A stretch of DNA of 52,974 bases from Rhodospirillaceae bacterium TMED23 (GCA_002168115.1 NHCC01000012.1:204755-257728); one strand, 5' to 3'; shown: positions 17,813 through 26,633, counted from the stretch's first letter. Program-made: numbers and translations. Notes: generated by a model from the letters alone, not told the origin.

Positions 17813-18850
17813 TTAATCAGAATTAAAAATCTGTTTTACCAGAGTTATGTTGAAATCTTTTAGTCCAATAATGACCAACTGCCCGTTTTGAATTTCATCT
17901 TGTGTCCAGCTCCGGTCGTAGTAATAATCAACTCGTTCACCGACGCCCTGAATAGTTAATCGCGATGGTTTTTCTGATATTTTAACAAACCCCTTAATTC
18001 GGAGAACCCCTGAAACTTTAAGTGCATCTTTAACCTGCAAAATAAATGAATTTAATTCTTTTTGCGGTTCTAATATTAAAGTAAAGGTATCAAAGTCATC
18101 ATGTTCATGTTCATCTTCACCGTCATGACACGAACGCCTTGAGTCTATATCGTTTTCGGCTGCCGACCCCATTCCCAGAATTATTTTAGGGTCAAGTTGA
18201 CCATTAATTGCCGGCAAGGATTCAACTGAAGAACGGGAGCCCTGATTAATAATATCCATCACATCAGATAATTGTATTTGATCCAACATATCAGTCTTAC
18301 TAACTACTATCATATCGGCGCATGCTAATTGATCACTGAAGACTTCTTCCAAAGGGTTTTCATGATCCAAAGATGGGTCTTCGGCTCGCTGTTGTTTAAT
18401 TAGTTCGGGATCATCAGCAAAAAAACCGGCATGAACAGCCGGCCCATCAACTACAGTTATAACTCCATCAACTGTTGTGCGAGATCTAACTTCGGGCCAT
18501 TGAAAAGCTTTTATCAAAGGCTTTGGCAATGCCAATCCTGAAGTTTCTATAACAATATGCTCGGGTCGTTCTTTGCGATTTAATAAAATTTCAATTGTAG
18601 GAATAAAGTCATCGGCAACAGTGCAACAAATACATCCGTTGGTTAGCTCAAGAATATCATCAGCAGAACATGATTCGTCATCACAATTTTTAAGGATGTC
18701 TCCATCAATTCCTAAGTCACCAAATTCATTGATGATAAGTGCTATTTTTTTATCATGAGAATTTATTAATAAGTTTCTAATTAAACTAGTTTTGCCAGCT
18801 CCTAAAAATCCAGTGACAACGGTAACAGGAATTTTTGACTCAGTAGACAT
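17813..18850 (-). CDS. cobW: CobW GTPase, probable metal chaperone for cobalt insertion
   Basis: 345 residues. The GTPase P-loop GFLGAGKTSL is at residues 14-23, the metal-binding GCICC motif is at 72-76, and SKTDM serves as the G4-like element. A His/Asp/Glu-rich stretch (HDGEDEHEHDD) near residues 240-250 separates the GTPase and C-terminal domains, typical for a metal-handling COG0523 protein. Family members deliver metals to partner enzymes; CobW is thought to supply cobalt to CobN, and the adjacent position supports that here. A good ribosome site (AAGGAT) lies five bases before the ATG. Confidence 0.95.
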   Translation of the reverse strand: MSTESKIPVTVVTGFLGAGKTSLIRNLLINSHDKKIALIINEFGDLGIDGDILKNCDDESCSADDILELTNGCICCTVADDFIPTIEILLNRKERPEHIVIETSGLALPKPLIKAFQWPEVRSRTTVDGVITVVDGPAVHAGFFADDPELIKQQRAEDPSLDHENPLEEVFSDQLACADMIVVSKTDMLDQIQLSDVMDIINQGSRSSVESLPAINGQLDPKIILGMGSAAENDIDSRRSCHDGEDEHEHDDFDTFTLILEPQKELNSFILQVKDALKVSGVLRIKGFVKISEKPSRLTIQGVGERVDYYYDRSWTQDEIQNGQLVIIGLKDFNITLVKQIFNSD

Positions 18851-18859
18851 TAAATATCC

Positions 18860-19390
18860 TTATTTTAATTTTTGTGTAAGACCAGCAATAGTAAAGACCA
18901 CACTGTTAGATACATTTGCAATACTTTGATTCATTATACCTGTGTAATCTACAAAATGACGTGCCATTGCATTATTCGGTACCACTGCTAATCCAACTTC
19001 GTTTGATACAAAAATAACTGGAAAGTCTATTTTCTTAGAAAGACTGCATAATTGAGCAGTTTCCGTTTTGATATCCTTATTCTTCGACATCATATTCGAA
19101 ATCCATAAGGTTAAACAGTCAACCAAAACAGGTTTTTTATTATTTTGAAGAGAGAGTAAAGTTTCGCAGAGTAATAATGGTTCCTCTATGGTTTGCCAGT
19201 CTTGGCCCCGACGTTCTTTATGTTTTCTAATTCGTTCTGACATTTCAGCATCTAACGCTTCCGAGGTCGCGATATAAATCCCCCCGCCAGAGCGCTCAAT
19301 AACGCTCTCTGCAAATTCACTTTTGCCTGATCGTTGACCCCCAAGTACTAAATTAAAACCAGACAATGTTAAATCTATTGGTATTTTCAT
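18860..19390 (-). CDS. cobU: Adenosylcobinamide kinase / adenosylcobinamide-phosphate guanylyltransferase
   Basis: 176 residues, normal CobU/CobP length. NLVLGGQRSGKSEFAE is the P-loop, RIRKHKERRGQDWQTIEEP carries the conserved guanylylation region, and VDCLTLWISNMM plus VSNEVGLAVVPNNAMARHFVDYTGIMNQSIA are diagnostic. It phosphorylates adenosylcobinamide and then attaches GMP, giving adenosylcobinamide-GDP for CobS. It lies between the histidine phosphatase gene (78-base gap) and cobW (9-base gap), in the same direction. Confidence 0.96.
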   Translation of the reverse strand: MKIPIDLTLSGFNLVLGGQRSGKSEFAESVIERSGGGIYIATSEALDAEMSERIRKHKERRGQDWQTIEEPLLLCETLLSLQNNKKPVLVDCLTLWISNMMSKNKDIKTETAQLCSLSKKIDFPVIFVSNEVGLAVVPNNAMARHFVDYTGIMNQSIANVSNSVVFTIAGLTQKLK

Positions 19391-19468
19391 ATTACTTCTA
19401 GCTTTGCATTACCAAAAAAACAGATGATTCCAAAATATACAATCTCCCAATTAATCTTTGAATAAGTA

Positions 19469-20050
19469 CTATCTATTAACCCCAATTACTTTCCAAATTC
19501 GCTCACCTCCATCTGGAATAATCTCGATTTCTGTGAGCGACAAGTTATCTATTTGAAAAGACGAAGCCGATTGCCCAAATAAACTTAGTGCATTAGCTAA
19601 TGCCGCCTTAATTGTTCCAGAGTGTGCTATCGCAACAATATTTTTTCTTTCATATTCTCTTGATAGTGTATTTATTGCTTCAGAAACCCTATCTACCATT
19701 TCAATAAAACTTTCGCCGCCCGGTGGTTTCTCAGTTATAAAGTTTAGCCAGAATTTCCTTACACTATCGCCGTCCAAATCAATCCACCGCTTTCCTGTCC
19801 AGTCACCAAAATCTTGCTCCATTAACCCTGGAATTTCTATAAAATTTTTTACCCCGATTGCTTCTGCGGTTTGATTAGACCTTTTTATTCCACTTGTTAA
19901 CCAAATTGCCTCTTTAGGCAACCGCAGTTTAAGTAGTCCAATAGATCTCTTATCAGAGAGATCAGCGTCAACATCATCCTGACCATGAATAATTGCAGAA
20001 TCCCCTAATGACTTCGCATGTCGTATCCACCACCAGTGAGTGTTTGTCAC
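19469..20050 (-). CDS. cobC: Histidine phosphatase family protein, probable alpha-ribazole phosphatase
   Basis: 193 residues. The N-terminus WWWIRHAKS carries the phosphohistidine RH pair (RHA rather than the common RHG), and the second catalytic histidine is in VAIAHSGTIKAALA; MEQDFGDWTG supplies the conserved acidic segment. The fold is phosphoglycerate-mutase-like. The context between cobS and cobU suggests removal of phosphate from alpha-ribazole phosphate or adenosylcobalamin phosphate, the CobC role. The GTG start overlaps the cobS stop as GTGA. The substrate is inferred from position only. Confidence 0.85.
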   Translation of the reverse strand: MTNTHWWWIRHAKSLGDSAIIHGQDDVDADLSDKRSIGLLKLRLPKEAIWLTSGIKRSNQTAEAIGVKNFIEIPGLMEQDFGDWTGKRWIDLDGDSVRKFWLNFITEKPPGGESFIEMVDRVSEAINTLSREYERKNIVAIAHSGTIKAALANALSLFGQSASSFQIDNLSLTEIEIIPDGGERIWKVIGVNR

Positions 20051-20937
20051 GATATTCCAACAATCAACACTGCAAATAAAATTGTTACCTCCGTTAACTG
20101 TTGGGCTGCGCCAAGCACATCACCCGTTTGGCCTCCAATACGTGTTGCGACAAAATAAACAAAAAAACCAACCACTAATAGTGATAACCCAATTGCAATA
20201 ACTGTAATTTGAAAACCGAGAAGGAGAAACAAAATCGCTACACCAATCAAAACAGATGTTACAGCTCGATCAAGGCTAGGTTTTCCTGCACGCACACTTA
20301 AACCGTCTTCTCTTGCAACCGGAATAAAGTACATTATTGGGGGCAATGCGGCTCGAGAAGCTGATGCTGTGGCAATCACGGCGAGAGCAGTAAAAGTGAA
20401 CCCTAGTTCTATTAATTTTGCATACGCAGCCCACCTAAGTCCAAAACTAAATAGTAGCGACATAATTCCATAACTGCCTACATAACTATCACGCATAATC
20501 GATAGTTTCTCTTCACGATCAATACCACCTCCAAGGCCATCAAACGTATCAGCAAGGCCATCATCATGAAGTGCCCCTGTAAGCAAGGTCATAATTAATA
20601 GTAGTAATAATGAAAGAATCGACGCAGGAAGATCAAACCAACTAAAAAGCCAAAATACTAAAACGGACAAAAGGCCTATTACAGCGCCAGTTATTGGAAA
20701 AAATCTAGAGGCTTCAGCAATAGAGAAATCTTTTGATGTCTCACCAACATAAATTGGAATTCTAGTTAAGACGACAAAACATATTTTTAAATCAGTAAAC
20801 CAGCTTTGTTTGTTAACCTTGTTTTTTAAGCGTTCGATAAAATCCTCGTCTTCATCATAATTTTTATCTGAATTATCGTTTTCAATTATATCATTGGAGG
20901 TTTTTAAATTAGGCTTTTCAGATTTTTCCTTGTCCAA
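20047..20937 (-). CDS. cobS: Adenosylcobinamide-GDP ribazoletransferase (membrane)
   Basis: 296 residues with about six or seven hydrophobic segments. CobS/CobV joins alpha-ribazole (or its phosphate) to adenosylcobinamide-GDP in the inner membrane. Signatures: FVVLTRIPI at the start of the family region, GALHDDGLADTFDGLGGG with the metal-binding acidic motif, and MRDSYVGSYG. An extra N-terminal tail of about 50 residues is highly charged (NDNSDKNYDEDEDF) and precedes the point where CobS normally begins. It appears to be the first gene of the cobS-cobQ operon; 111 AT-rich bases separate it from divergent cobT. Confidence 0.95.
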   Translation of the reverse strand: MDKEKSEKPNLKTSNDIIENDNSDKNYDEDEDFIERLKNKVNKQSWFTDLKICFVVLTRIPIYVGETSKDFSIAEASRFFPITGAVIGLLSVLVFWLFSWFDLPASILSLLLLLIMTLLTGALHDDGLADTFDGLGGGIDREEKLSIMRDSYVGSYGIMSLLFSFGLRWAAYAKLIELGFTFTALAVIATASASRAALPPIMYFIPVAREDGLSVRAGKPSLDRAVTSVLIGVAILFLLLGFQITVIAIGLSLLVVGFFVYFVATRIGGQTGDVLGAAQQLTEVTILFAVLIVGIS

Positions 20938-21048
20938 CTTCTTTTCCTAAGATTTTGCTTTTACTTTTTCATCTATAGTTATAATAAAAAGATACAATTC
21001 TAATATATCATATACAATTATATTCGTTGCTTTAATGGAATTTTTTAA

Positions 21049-22071
21049 ATGAAATCTGAAAATATAGCTACACTCGACGCCGTGCGAGAATTAATAAAAT
21101 CTCTCCCAGGACCCGAAGAAAGCGCGAGTAAAGCCGCAAAATCTCACGAAGAGAACTTAACTAAACCTCAAGGTTCTCTTGGTAAGTTAGAGAATATCAC
21201 TGAATGGCTGTCAAGCTGGCAAGGAAGATATCCGGCTAAAATTGATATACCTAGAGTGATTGTTTTTGCGGGTGCTCACGGTGTAACTGCACAAGGGATA
21301 TCGGCATTTCCACCAGAAGTAAATTCACAAATGATAGAAAATTTTAAAAACGGCGGAGCTGCCATTAACCAGCTTTGCAAGGTGAACGACGCTGAATTAA
21401 AGATAATGGAAGTAGCATTAGAAATACCAACTAGAGATTTTTCATCTGAACCTGCCATGGATGACGCGGACTGCTCTGAAGCAATTGCTTTTGGAATGTC
21501 TAGTCCCGAAGTAGGTGTGGACGTGCTATGTTTGGGGGAAATGGGAATAGGTAACACCACAGCATCGGCAGCAATATGCCACGCACTTTTTGGAGGGTCG
21601 GCAAAAGATTGGGTCGGCCCTGGGACAGGAGTGCAGGGGCCAACTCTTGAAAAAAAAATTAAGATTGTCGCTGAGAGCATAATCTTACATAAGCCTATGC
21701 TGAGAGATGGATTGGAGATACTGCGTTGCTTTGGCGGTAGAGAAATGGCTTCAATTTGTGGCGCTATAATTTCTGCCAGGCTATCACGAATACCTGTAAT
21801 ATTGGATGGTTTTGTAACTTGTGCTGCAGCTGCTACGCTTCACTCACTAGACCCCAATAGCCTCGATCATTGTTTGTTTTCTCATGTATCAGCTGAACCA
21901 GGACATAGAACTTTACTGGCGAAAATGAATAAAACAGCTCTATTCGATTTTAATATGCGTTTAGGTGAGGGAACTGGTGCTGCACTTGCTATCAATTTAC
22001 TGCGAAGCGCTCTGGCTTGTCACAATGGCATGGCAACTTTCGAAGAAGCTTCCATTTCAAACAAAATATAG
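21049..22071 (+). CDS. cobT: Nicotinate-nucleotide-dimethylbenzimidazole phosphoribosyltransferase
   Basis: 340 residues, usual CobT/CobU length. FAGAHGVTAQGISAFP, MGIGNTTASAAI and, near the end, RLGEGTGAALAI, which holds the catalytic glutamate, are the family motifs. It makes alpha-ribazole 5'-phosphate from nicotinate mononucleotide and the lower-ligand base. BluB, which would make the base, is not in the window. Divergent from cobS and convergent with cbtA at a 9-base spacing. Confidence 0.97.
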   Translation: MKSENIATLDAVRELIKSLPGPEESASKAAKSHEENLTKPQGSLGKLENITEWLSSWQGRYPAKIDIPRVIVFAGAHGVTAQGISAFPPEVNSQMIENFKNGGAAINQLCKVNDAELKIMEVALEIPTRDFSSEPAMDDADCSEAIAFGMSSPEVGVDVLCLGEMGIGNTTASAAICHALFGGSAKDWVGPGTGVQGPTLEKKIKIVAESIILHKPMLRDGLEILRCFGGREMASICGAIISARLSRIPVILDGFVTCAAAATLHSLDPNSLDHCLFSHVSAEPGHRTLLAKMNKTALFDFNMRLGEGTGAALAINLLRSALACHNGMATFEEASISNKI

Positions 22072-22080
22072 AATATTTCG

Positions 22081-22824
22081 TTAGCGTCTCAAAAAACGCG
22101 AGAAGTAATTATTACCAATTGGTCTCATATAGAAAAACGCTGTCATAAAACTGATGACAATCCACATTATCACTGAAACAAAAAGAGAAAGCATAACAAA
22201 TTTTGCCGCTAACTCAGGAGACGAGGGACCAGACATAGTGCTATTAGCCACTGGCGCTCCGAAAATATGGGGAAGTGTAAGCACTATACCGCCTGAAAAT
22301 CTCAATAAATTCGCCTTACCAAATGCTATTAGCAAAAAACCAACAATGCTTAAAAATGCTGTCATTAACCACCATAATTGTCGATCCATCAAATCAGCTC
22401 GGGTAGCTCCGGGCAATTCTGCGGGCAAGCCAAGACCTGGCAAAAATGAAAAACTTAAAAAACCTGCCCCACCCCACAATAAACCTTGTAACAACGAGAC
22501 ATCACGGCCATAAATTGCAAAACCAGCAACGAGCAATAAACTGTATGCAATAGCTGTAATAATATGGGCTATAAGCGTATAGAATGATCGTTCAATGCCG
22601 TCATGCGGAGACCATTCACTTCCGTCATGAACATGGTGGGTATCTGGTTTACTAGAATTTTGGCTACTATCCTGAACCATATTTTCGGACGACTTGCTAC
22701 TACTAACCTTTTCAAAAATTTCGGCTTGAGTGATAAGGGGCTGTAAAAGGGTTAAATGCAATACAAACACTATACACCCTGCAACCAGTCCAGCCATAAG
22801 TCCTGAAAACAATAATTTAAACAT
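22081..22824 (-). CDS. cbtA: CbtA family cobalt transporter subunit
   Basis: About 247 residues from the ATG at 22824; the ORF track starts one codon earlier at a TTG. It has about five hydrophobic segments: one at the N-terminus (FSGLMAGLVAGCIVFVLHL), a histidine- and serine-rich loop (HHVHDGSEWSPHDGIERS), then four more with SFLPGLGLPAELPG, a family hallmark. CbtA with CbtB is predicted from riboswitch and neighbourhood evidence to be a cobalt transporter. It follows cbtB by 11 bases and so should share its upstream cobalamin riboswitch. Confidence 0.93.
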   Translation of the reverse strand: MFKLLFSGLMAGLVAGCIVFVLHLTLLQPLITQAEIFEKVSSSKSSENMVQDSSQNSSKPDTHHVHDGSEWSPHDGIERSFYTLIAHIITAIAYSLLLVAGFAIYGRDVSLLQGLLWGGAGFLSFSFLPGLGLPAELPGATRADLMDRQLWWLMTAFLSIVGFLLIAFGKANLLRFSGGIVLTLPHIFGAPVANSTMSGPSSPELAAKFVMLSLFVSVIMWIVISFMTAFFYMRPIGNNYFSRFLRR

Positions 22825-22835
22825 CAAAAACTTTT

Positions 22836-23021
22836 CTAATGGCAGGGAAACGAATGAGCGTGACGTGCATCATGGGCAGCGTTGTGTATTAGATGAGCAT
22901 CCGCAAAGCCTACTCCAAGCAATAAAAAAAATCCTAAACAAATCCCACATAATGCTGGAACTATTCGTTGCACTAATTCGCCTCTATTAGTGTCTTTTAC
23001 TAAATTATTAAAATTATTCAT
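22836..23021 (-). CDS. cbtB: CbtB family cobalt transporter small subunit
   Basis: A 61-residue protein with one membrane segment (VPALCGICLGFFLLLGVGF) and a C-terminal tail rich in histidine (HLIHNAAHDARHAHSFPCH), the pattern of CbtB. The tail probably binds cobalt. The ATG follows a strong GGAGGG ribosome site with nine bases between; that site is the 3' end of the cobalamin riboswitch, so translation should fall when cobalamin is plentiful. It is normally found directly before cbtA, as here. Confidence 0.92.
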   Translation of the reverse strand: MNNFNNLVKDTNRGELVQRIVPALCGICLGFFLLLGVGFADAHLIHNAAHDARHAHSFPCH

Positions 23022-23030
23022 ACGTGATCA

Positions 23031-23160
23031 CCCTCCGTGTCAGATCTTATGATTGGTATCTGGCTTGCATTATGCTCACAGTTGCGGGGGCAGCTACGGA
23101 TTAGTGACTTAGTTTAACTCACCGTATTCCCAATTCATATTTAATTAGAGTACCAAAGAT
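23031..23160 (-). promoter_or_regulatory. Cobalamin riboswitch before cbtBA
   Basis: Read on the minus strand, this holds the B12-element core in order: GGGAATACGGTGAG, AATCCGTAGCTGCC, CCCGCAACTGTGAGC and GCCAGATACC. Flanking ATCTT...TGGTA and TACCA...AAGAT can pair to close the element. Between GGTG and AATCC there is a longer insert than usual (GTGA and TCAC could pair). The element runs into the GGAGGG site of cbtB, which suggests control of translation rather than termination. The spacer from 23022 to 23352 is otherwise this riboswitch plus AT-rich promoter sequence for the plus-strand gene at 23353. Confidence 0.92.
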
Positions 23161-23287
23161 TAGATTTAGTCAATAGAAAATTAAATTTTTTCTACTTTAT
23201 TTGTCCTAAAATAATCAATCCTTATGGTATGGATGTTTTAATAAATTTCTTTAGCGAAAAAACACTATTTTTTAAGTTTAATTTGAA

Positions 23288-23308
23288 AAAAACTGTGTAA
23301 TAGTTTTT
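23288..23308 (+). promoter_or_regulatory. Short inverted repeat upstream of the VOC dioxygenase gene
   Basis: AAAAACT and AGTTTTT form a 7-base perfect inverted repeat with a 7-base loop, about 45 bases before the ATG at 23353. The position fits an operator or a weak leader hairpin. Most pairs are A-T, so it could arise by chance in this AT-rich spacer. Confidence 0.2.
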
Positions 23309-23352
23309 ACTCATAAAGAATTTGTGATTCAGTATTCGAAAGGACCATTTTT

Positions 23353-24336
23353 ATGAGTGTAAAGCATTTTCATCATCTAGCGTTAACGGTGCCTGATGTG
23401 CCTGTACAAAAAATATTTTATGAAGATTTTGGTTTGGTTGGAGAAGAAAAAAATAATCAGGCTATTATGCGTTGTATCGGGCGGGATCAAGACCAAATTA
23501 TTTTGACTGAGGGACCCGAACGAAAATTGCACCATGTTTCATACGGTAGTGATTTAAATGGTATAGCGAATATTGAAAATAATATTGATAAAAGCGAACT
23601 TGCAAAGCAAATTGATTCTCCTAAAGAGACACCATATGATGGTATTTGGTTTAAAGATTTTGAGGGCGATATTTACAATGTAAATACAAGTGCGTCTGCC
23701 CCATCAAAAGGTGGTCGTCAACCCACGATAAATCATGAGGCTTTTCAAGCGAATGGGCCAGGGCATTATAATAGAGTTAATCGAAAAGGTAGTATTGCAT
23801 ACGACACCAAACCGGAACCGCACCGACTAGGGCACATGGTTGAATTTACAACTAATTTAGAAAAGAAGATTGCTTTTTATACAGATATTATGGGTTTAAA
23901 ACTTACTGATACAAGTGAAGGTTTGATAGCATTCCTGCGTCCACCAGGAGGCAGCGATCACCATACTGTGGCTATGTTACAAAGCGATAAAACAGGCTTT
24001 CACCATGCAAGCTTTGAAGTGGATAATATTGACCACGTTGGACTTGGTGGTCAACGAATGCTCGAGAAAGGTTATAGAAATGGATGGGGGCTTGGTCGCC
24101 ACGCACTAGGCTCAAACTTCTTTTGGTATATCAGAGATCCGCATGATGGACTATGCGAGTATTTTGCAGATATGGATTATATTTCAAATGATGATGCTTG
24201 GAAACCCAGAGATTGGCCATTAGATGTAGGTTTTTATTTATGGGGGCCAAACCCGCCAGAAGAATTTGGCATGAACTATGAGGGAACAAAAAAAACTACG
24301 AAACCAAAGGCAGCTGGCAAGGGAGCCAGAGTTTAA
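23353..24336 (+). CDS. VOC-family extradiol-type dioxygenase
   Basis: 327 residues with two vicinal-oxygen-chelate modules: residues about 3-115 (HHLALTVPDVPVQKIFYED) and about 157-285. The second has the metal-ligand pattern of type I extradiol dioxygenases: His161 in LGHMVEF, His217/218 in GFHHASFEV and Glu269 in LCEYF, plus HALGSNFFWYIRDPHDG near 250. Family members cleave catechol-like rings with Fe(II) and oxygen; some VOC members do other chemistry. A ribosome site AAAGGA precedes the ATG. UbiX-like gene follows after 23 bases, so both may act on an aromatic acid. The C-terminal tail is lysine rich. The substrate is unknown. Confidence 0.85.
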   Translation: MSVKHFHHLALTVPDVPVQKIFYEDFGLVGEEKNNQAIMRCIGRDQDQIILTEGPERKLHHVSYGSDLNGIANIENNIDKSELAKQIDSPKETPYDGIWFKDFEGDIYNVNTSASAPSKGGRQPTINHEAFQANGPGHYNRVNRKGSIAYDTKPEPHRLGHMVEFTTNLEKKIAFYTDIMGLKLTDTSEGLIAFLRPPGGSDHHTVAMLQSDKTGFHHASFEVDNIDHVGLGGQRMLEKGYRNGWGLGRHALGSNFFWYIRDPHDGLCEYFADMDYISNDDAWKPRDWPLDVGFYLWGPNPPEEFGMNYEGTKKTTKPKAAGKGARV

Positions 24337-24359
24337 TTATCAAATAAAAGGAGCCTTAC

Positions 24360-24938
24360 GTGGAAAAGATTATCGTAGGTATAACTGGTTCAACAGGATC
24401 AATACTCGGTATACGTCTACTCGAAATTCTTAAAAATACTGAAGTAGAGACCCATTTAATTGTGAGCAAATGGGGACATCAAACAATGGAGCACGAGACT
24501 GATTATAGTTATGAACAAGTAACAAACTTAGCAGACGTTAACTATGGTCCTGGAGATATGGGTGCAGCGGTCTCGTCAGGATCATTCAGGACCCAAGGAA
24601 TGGTTGTTATTCCATGTTCAATGGCTAGCCTAGCTTCAATTTCAAATGGACAAGGCTCCCATTTAATACATAGAGCTGCTGATGTAATCATGAAAGAGCA
24701 GCGTAAATTAGTTCTAGTTGCAAGAGAACTACCTTTGAATCAAATTCATTTAGAAAATATGCTCAAACTAGCGAGAATGAACGTAAGTATTGTTCCCCCA
24801 ATGATGGCATTTTATAGCAACCCTAAAACAATTGAGGAAATGATAGATCATATAGTCATGCGAGTATTAGATCAATTTAATATTAAGATAGACGCGGTAC
24901 CTCGTTGGGATGGAAAAATGAAAAATCGAAATAAATAA
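24360..24938 (+). CDS. UbiX-family flavin prenyltransferase
   Basis: 192 residues, normal UbiX/Pad1 length. IIVGITGSTGSILGIRLLE, SSGSFRTQGMVVIPCSMASLASI and LVLVARELPLNQIHLENMLKLA are family blocks; TGSTGS replaces the common TGASGA. UbiX attaches a prenyl group to FMN to make the cofactor of UbiD-type decarboxylases. The GTG start has a strong AAAAGGAG site six bases before it. No UbiD is present in the window, so its client must lie elsewhere or it serves the ubiquinone pathway. Paired with the preceding dioxygenase gene and closed by a terminator 50 bases later. Confidence 0.9.
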   Translation: MEKIIVGITGSTGSILGIRLLEILKNTEVETHLIVSKWGHQTMEHETDYSYEQVTNLADVNYGPGDMGAAVSSGSFRTQGMVVIPCSMASLASISNGQGSHLIHRAADVIMKEQRKLVLVARELPLNQIHLENMLKLARMNVSIVPPMMAFYSNPKTIEEMIDHIVMRVLDQFNIKIDAVPRWDGKMKNRNK

Positions 24939-24987
24939 CGTTTTTAAGATAGACCTATGTTTATTTACATTTAATAGAACACAAAAG

Positions 24988-25015
24988 AATAAGCCCCCAG
25001 AGTTGGGGGCTTATT
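24988..25015. terminator. Two-way hairpin terminator
   Basis: AATAAGCCCCCA and TGGGGGCTTATT form a perfect 12-base stem with a GAGT loop. It lies between the ends of the convergent UbiX-like gene and the NCS2 permease gene. Short T-rich stretches flank it on both strands, so it probably serves both. Confidence 0.9.
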
Positions 25016-25035
25016 CCTTTAAACTACGTATGAAT

Positions 25036-26397
25036 TTATTCTTCTTGTGGCATAAATATATTTAAAATTGCCGCGACAAAGCCAGAAACTACAATTCCAG
25101 ATACAAATAACGGAATTGACCAAGATGCGAATACTTCGGGTGGAAATGGTCCATATTTTGCGAGACCGGCCAATTGATTCACTTGCCAAATACCTAGTCC
25201 AAGTCCAATAGATATAGCTACAATCAACATATTCCTAGCACTAAAACCCGAGTGGCTCACTAATTTCATTCCAGCAGAGACGATCATTCCAAACATAACC
25301 ACTGAAGCCCCACCTAATACGGGATAAGGTAAAGCTGCAACTAAAGCTGCTAGTTTTGGTATTAAGCCTAATAATATAAGAAATACAGCGCCAATGCTGA
25401 CAACCTGACGGCTCATAACTTTTGTATAAGAAACAAGGCCAACATTTTGACTATATGATGTATTAGGCAATCCGCCAAATAATGCCACGACCGCTGAACC
25501 AAAGCCATCAGCCATGATACCACCTTTTAACTCCTTATCTGTTGGTTCGCGATTAGCACCACCCATTGTAATCCCTGAAATATCACCTACGGTTTCAATT
25601 GTTGTAATAAAAGCCATAATGACCATTAATCCTATGAGGCTGATTGCAGCGGGACTAGTAAAGTCTAATCCAAAATATTGATCAGGGAGTCCAAACCAAC
25701 TAGCCTTGCCAATCGCAGCAACTTTCCCAGCATTAACCATGCCAAGAGGGATGGCAACAAGGTAACCAATAACCAAACCAAAGAAGATTGACGCAGCTGA
25801 CCATATACCTTTTCCGTATCTGCGAATAAGTAAAGTTACAATGATAACAAATAATGCAAGCCCCCAGTTCGAGAGACTACCAAAGCCAGTTTTACACCAT
25901 GAAGCTGCACTAGGGTATGCTCCACATCCAGCAGAATATTTTATTCCAACAGGTAACAAAGTTAGCCCGATTGTCATCACAACAACACCAGAGACTATTG
26001 GCGGAATGTACTTACGAAGTTGAGGCACAAAAAAGCCCAAAATCATTTGAAAGATACCTCCAATAATTGAGGCACCAAATACAGCAGCCAATGTCGCACC
26101 ACTCTTTAGAGCGCCAATTAATATTCCAACATAGGCAAAACTAGTTCCTTGGACAACCGGCAATCGTGATCCGATAGGGCCAATTCCAATTGTTTGAATT
26201 AGCGTGGCAACGCCGGCTGCCAGTAGAGCTATCTGAACCAATGGTGTAATGAGCTGGGGTCCACCAGCCGCCAATGCTATTAAAAGAGGTACAGTAACGT
26301 TTCCCGCAAACATGGCGAGGACATGTTGAATACCGAGCGGTATACCCTCACTCAAAGGAGGCGAATATTCAGGATTTTGTAAATCTTGATCTTCCAT
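25036..26397 (-). CDS. NCS2 family purine (xanthine/urate) permease
   Basis: 453 residues with about 12 to 14 membrane segments. The NCS2 signature is clear in GGLPNTSYSQNVGLVSYTKVMSRQV, and VQGTSFAYVG is the conserved QGTSF substrate-site region after the third segment. The family moves uracil, xanthine or urate with protons across the inner membrane. Location in a xanthine-urate breakdown locus points to a purine substrate such as xanthine or urate. Strong ribosome site AGGAGA before the ATG. Separated from guaD by 236 AT-rich bases, so it probably has its own promoter. Confidence 0.93.
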   Translation of the reverse strand: MEDQDLQNPEYSPPLSEGIPLGIQHVLAMFAGNVTVPLLIALAAGGPQLITPLVQIALLAAGVATLIQTIGIGPIGSRLPVVQGTSFAYVGILIGALKSGATLAAVFGASIIGGIFQMILGFFVPQLRKYIPPIVSGVVVMTIGLTLLPVGIKYSAGCGAYPSAASWCKTGFGSLSNWGLALFVIIVTLLIRRYGKGIWSAASIFFGLVIGYLVAIPLGMVNAGKVAAIGKASWFGLPDQYFGLDFTSPAAISLIGLMVIMAFITTIETVGDISGITMGGANREPTDKELKGGIMADGFGSAVVALFGGLPNTSYSQNVGLVSYTKVMSRQVVSIGAVFLILLGLIPKLAALVAALPYPVLGGASVVMFGMIVSAGMKLVSHSGFSARNMLIVAISIGLGLGIWQVNQLAGLAKYGPFPPEVFASWSIPLFVSGIVVSGFVAAILNIFMPQEE

Positions 26398-26633
26398 TTA
26401 GGTTCTCCTATCAATTAAATTGTTAAAAACAGTTTTTATGAAAACTCCCCTAAAATAAGCGATTTACCGATTCAAGTGAAGATATTAAAATTAAAATCTA
26501 TTATATTTCAATAAGTTAATGATTTTATTTTTAAAAATTTTCTAAAAAATCACTCTTTTCCAACCCATAATTTCGATTGAGAGCGACTCACTTGTTTTAT
26601 AGATTTACCAAAATCTATCCAAAATTATACACT

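Noticed and set aside
20938-21048. Possible riboswitch between cobS and cobT
   Set aside because: None of the B12-element core motifs is present.
21276-21680. 134-residue minus-strand ORF inside cobT
   Set aside because: Shadow of cobT, whose motifs and catalytic glutamate are clear on the plus strand.
22154-22513. 119-residue plus-strand ORF
   Set aside because: Antisense to cbtA; the sequence is low complexity in Pro, Lys and Asn as expected for a shadow frame.
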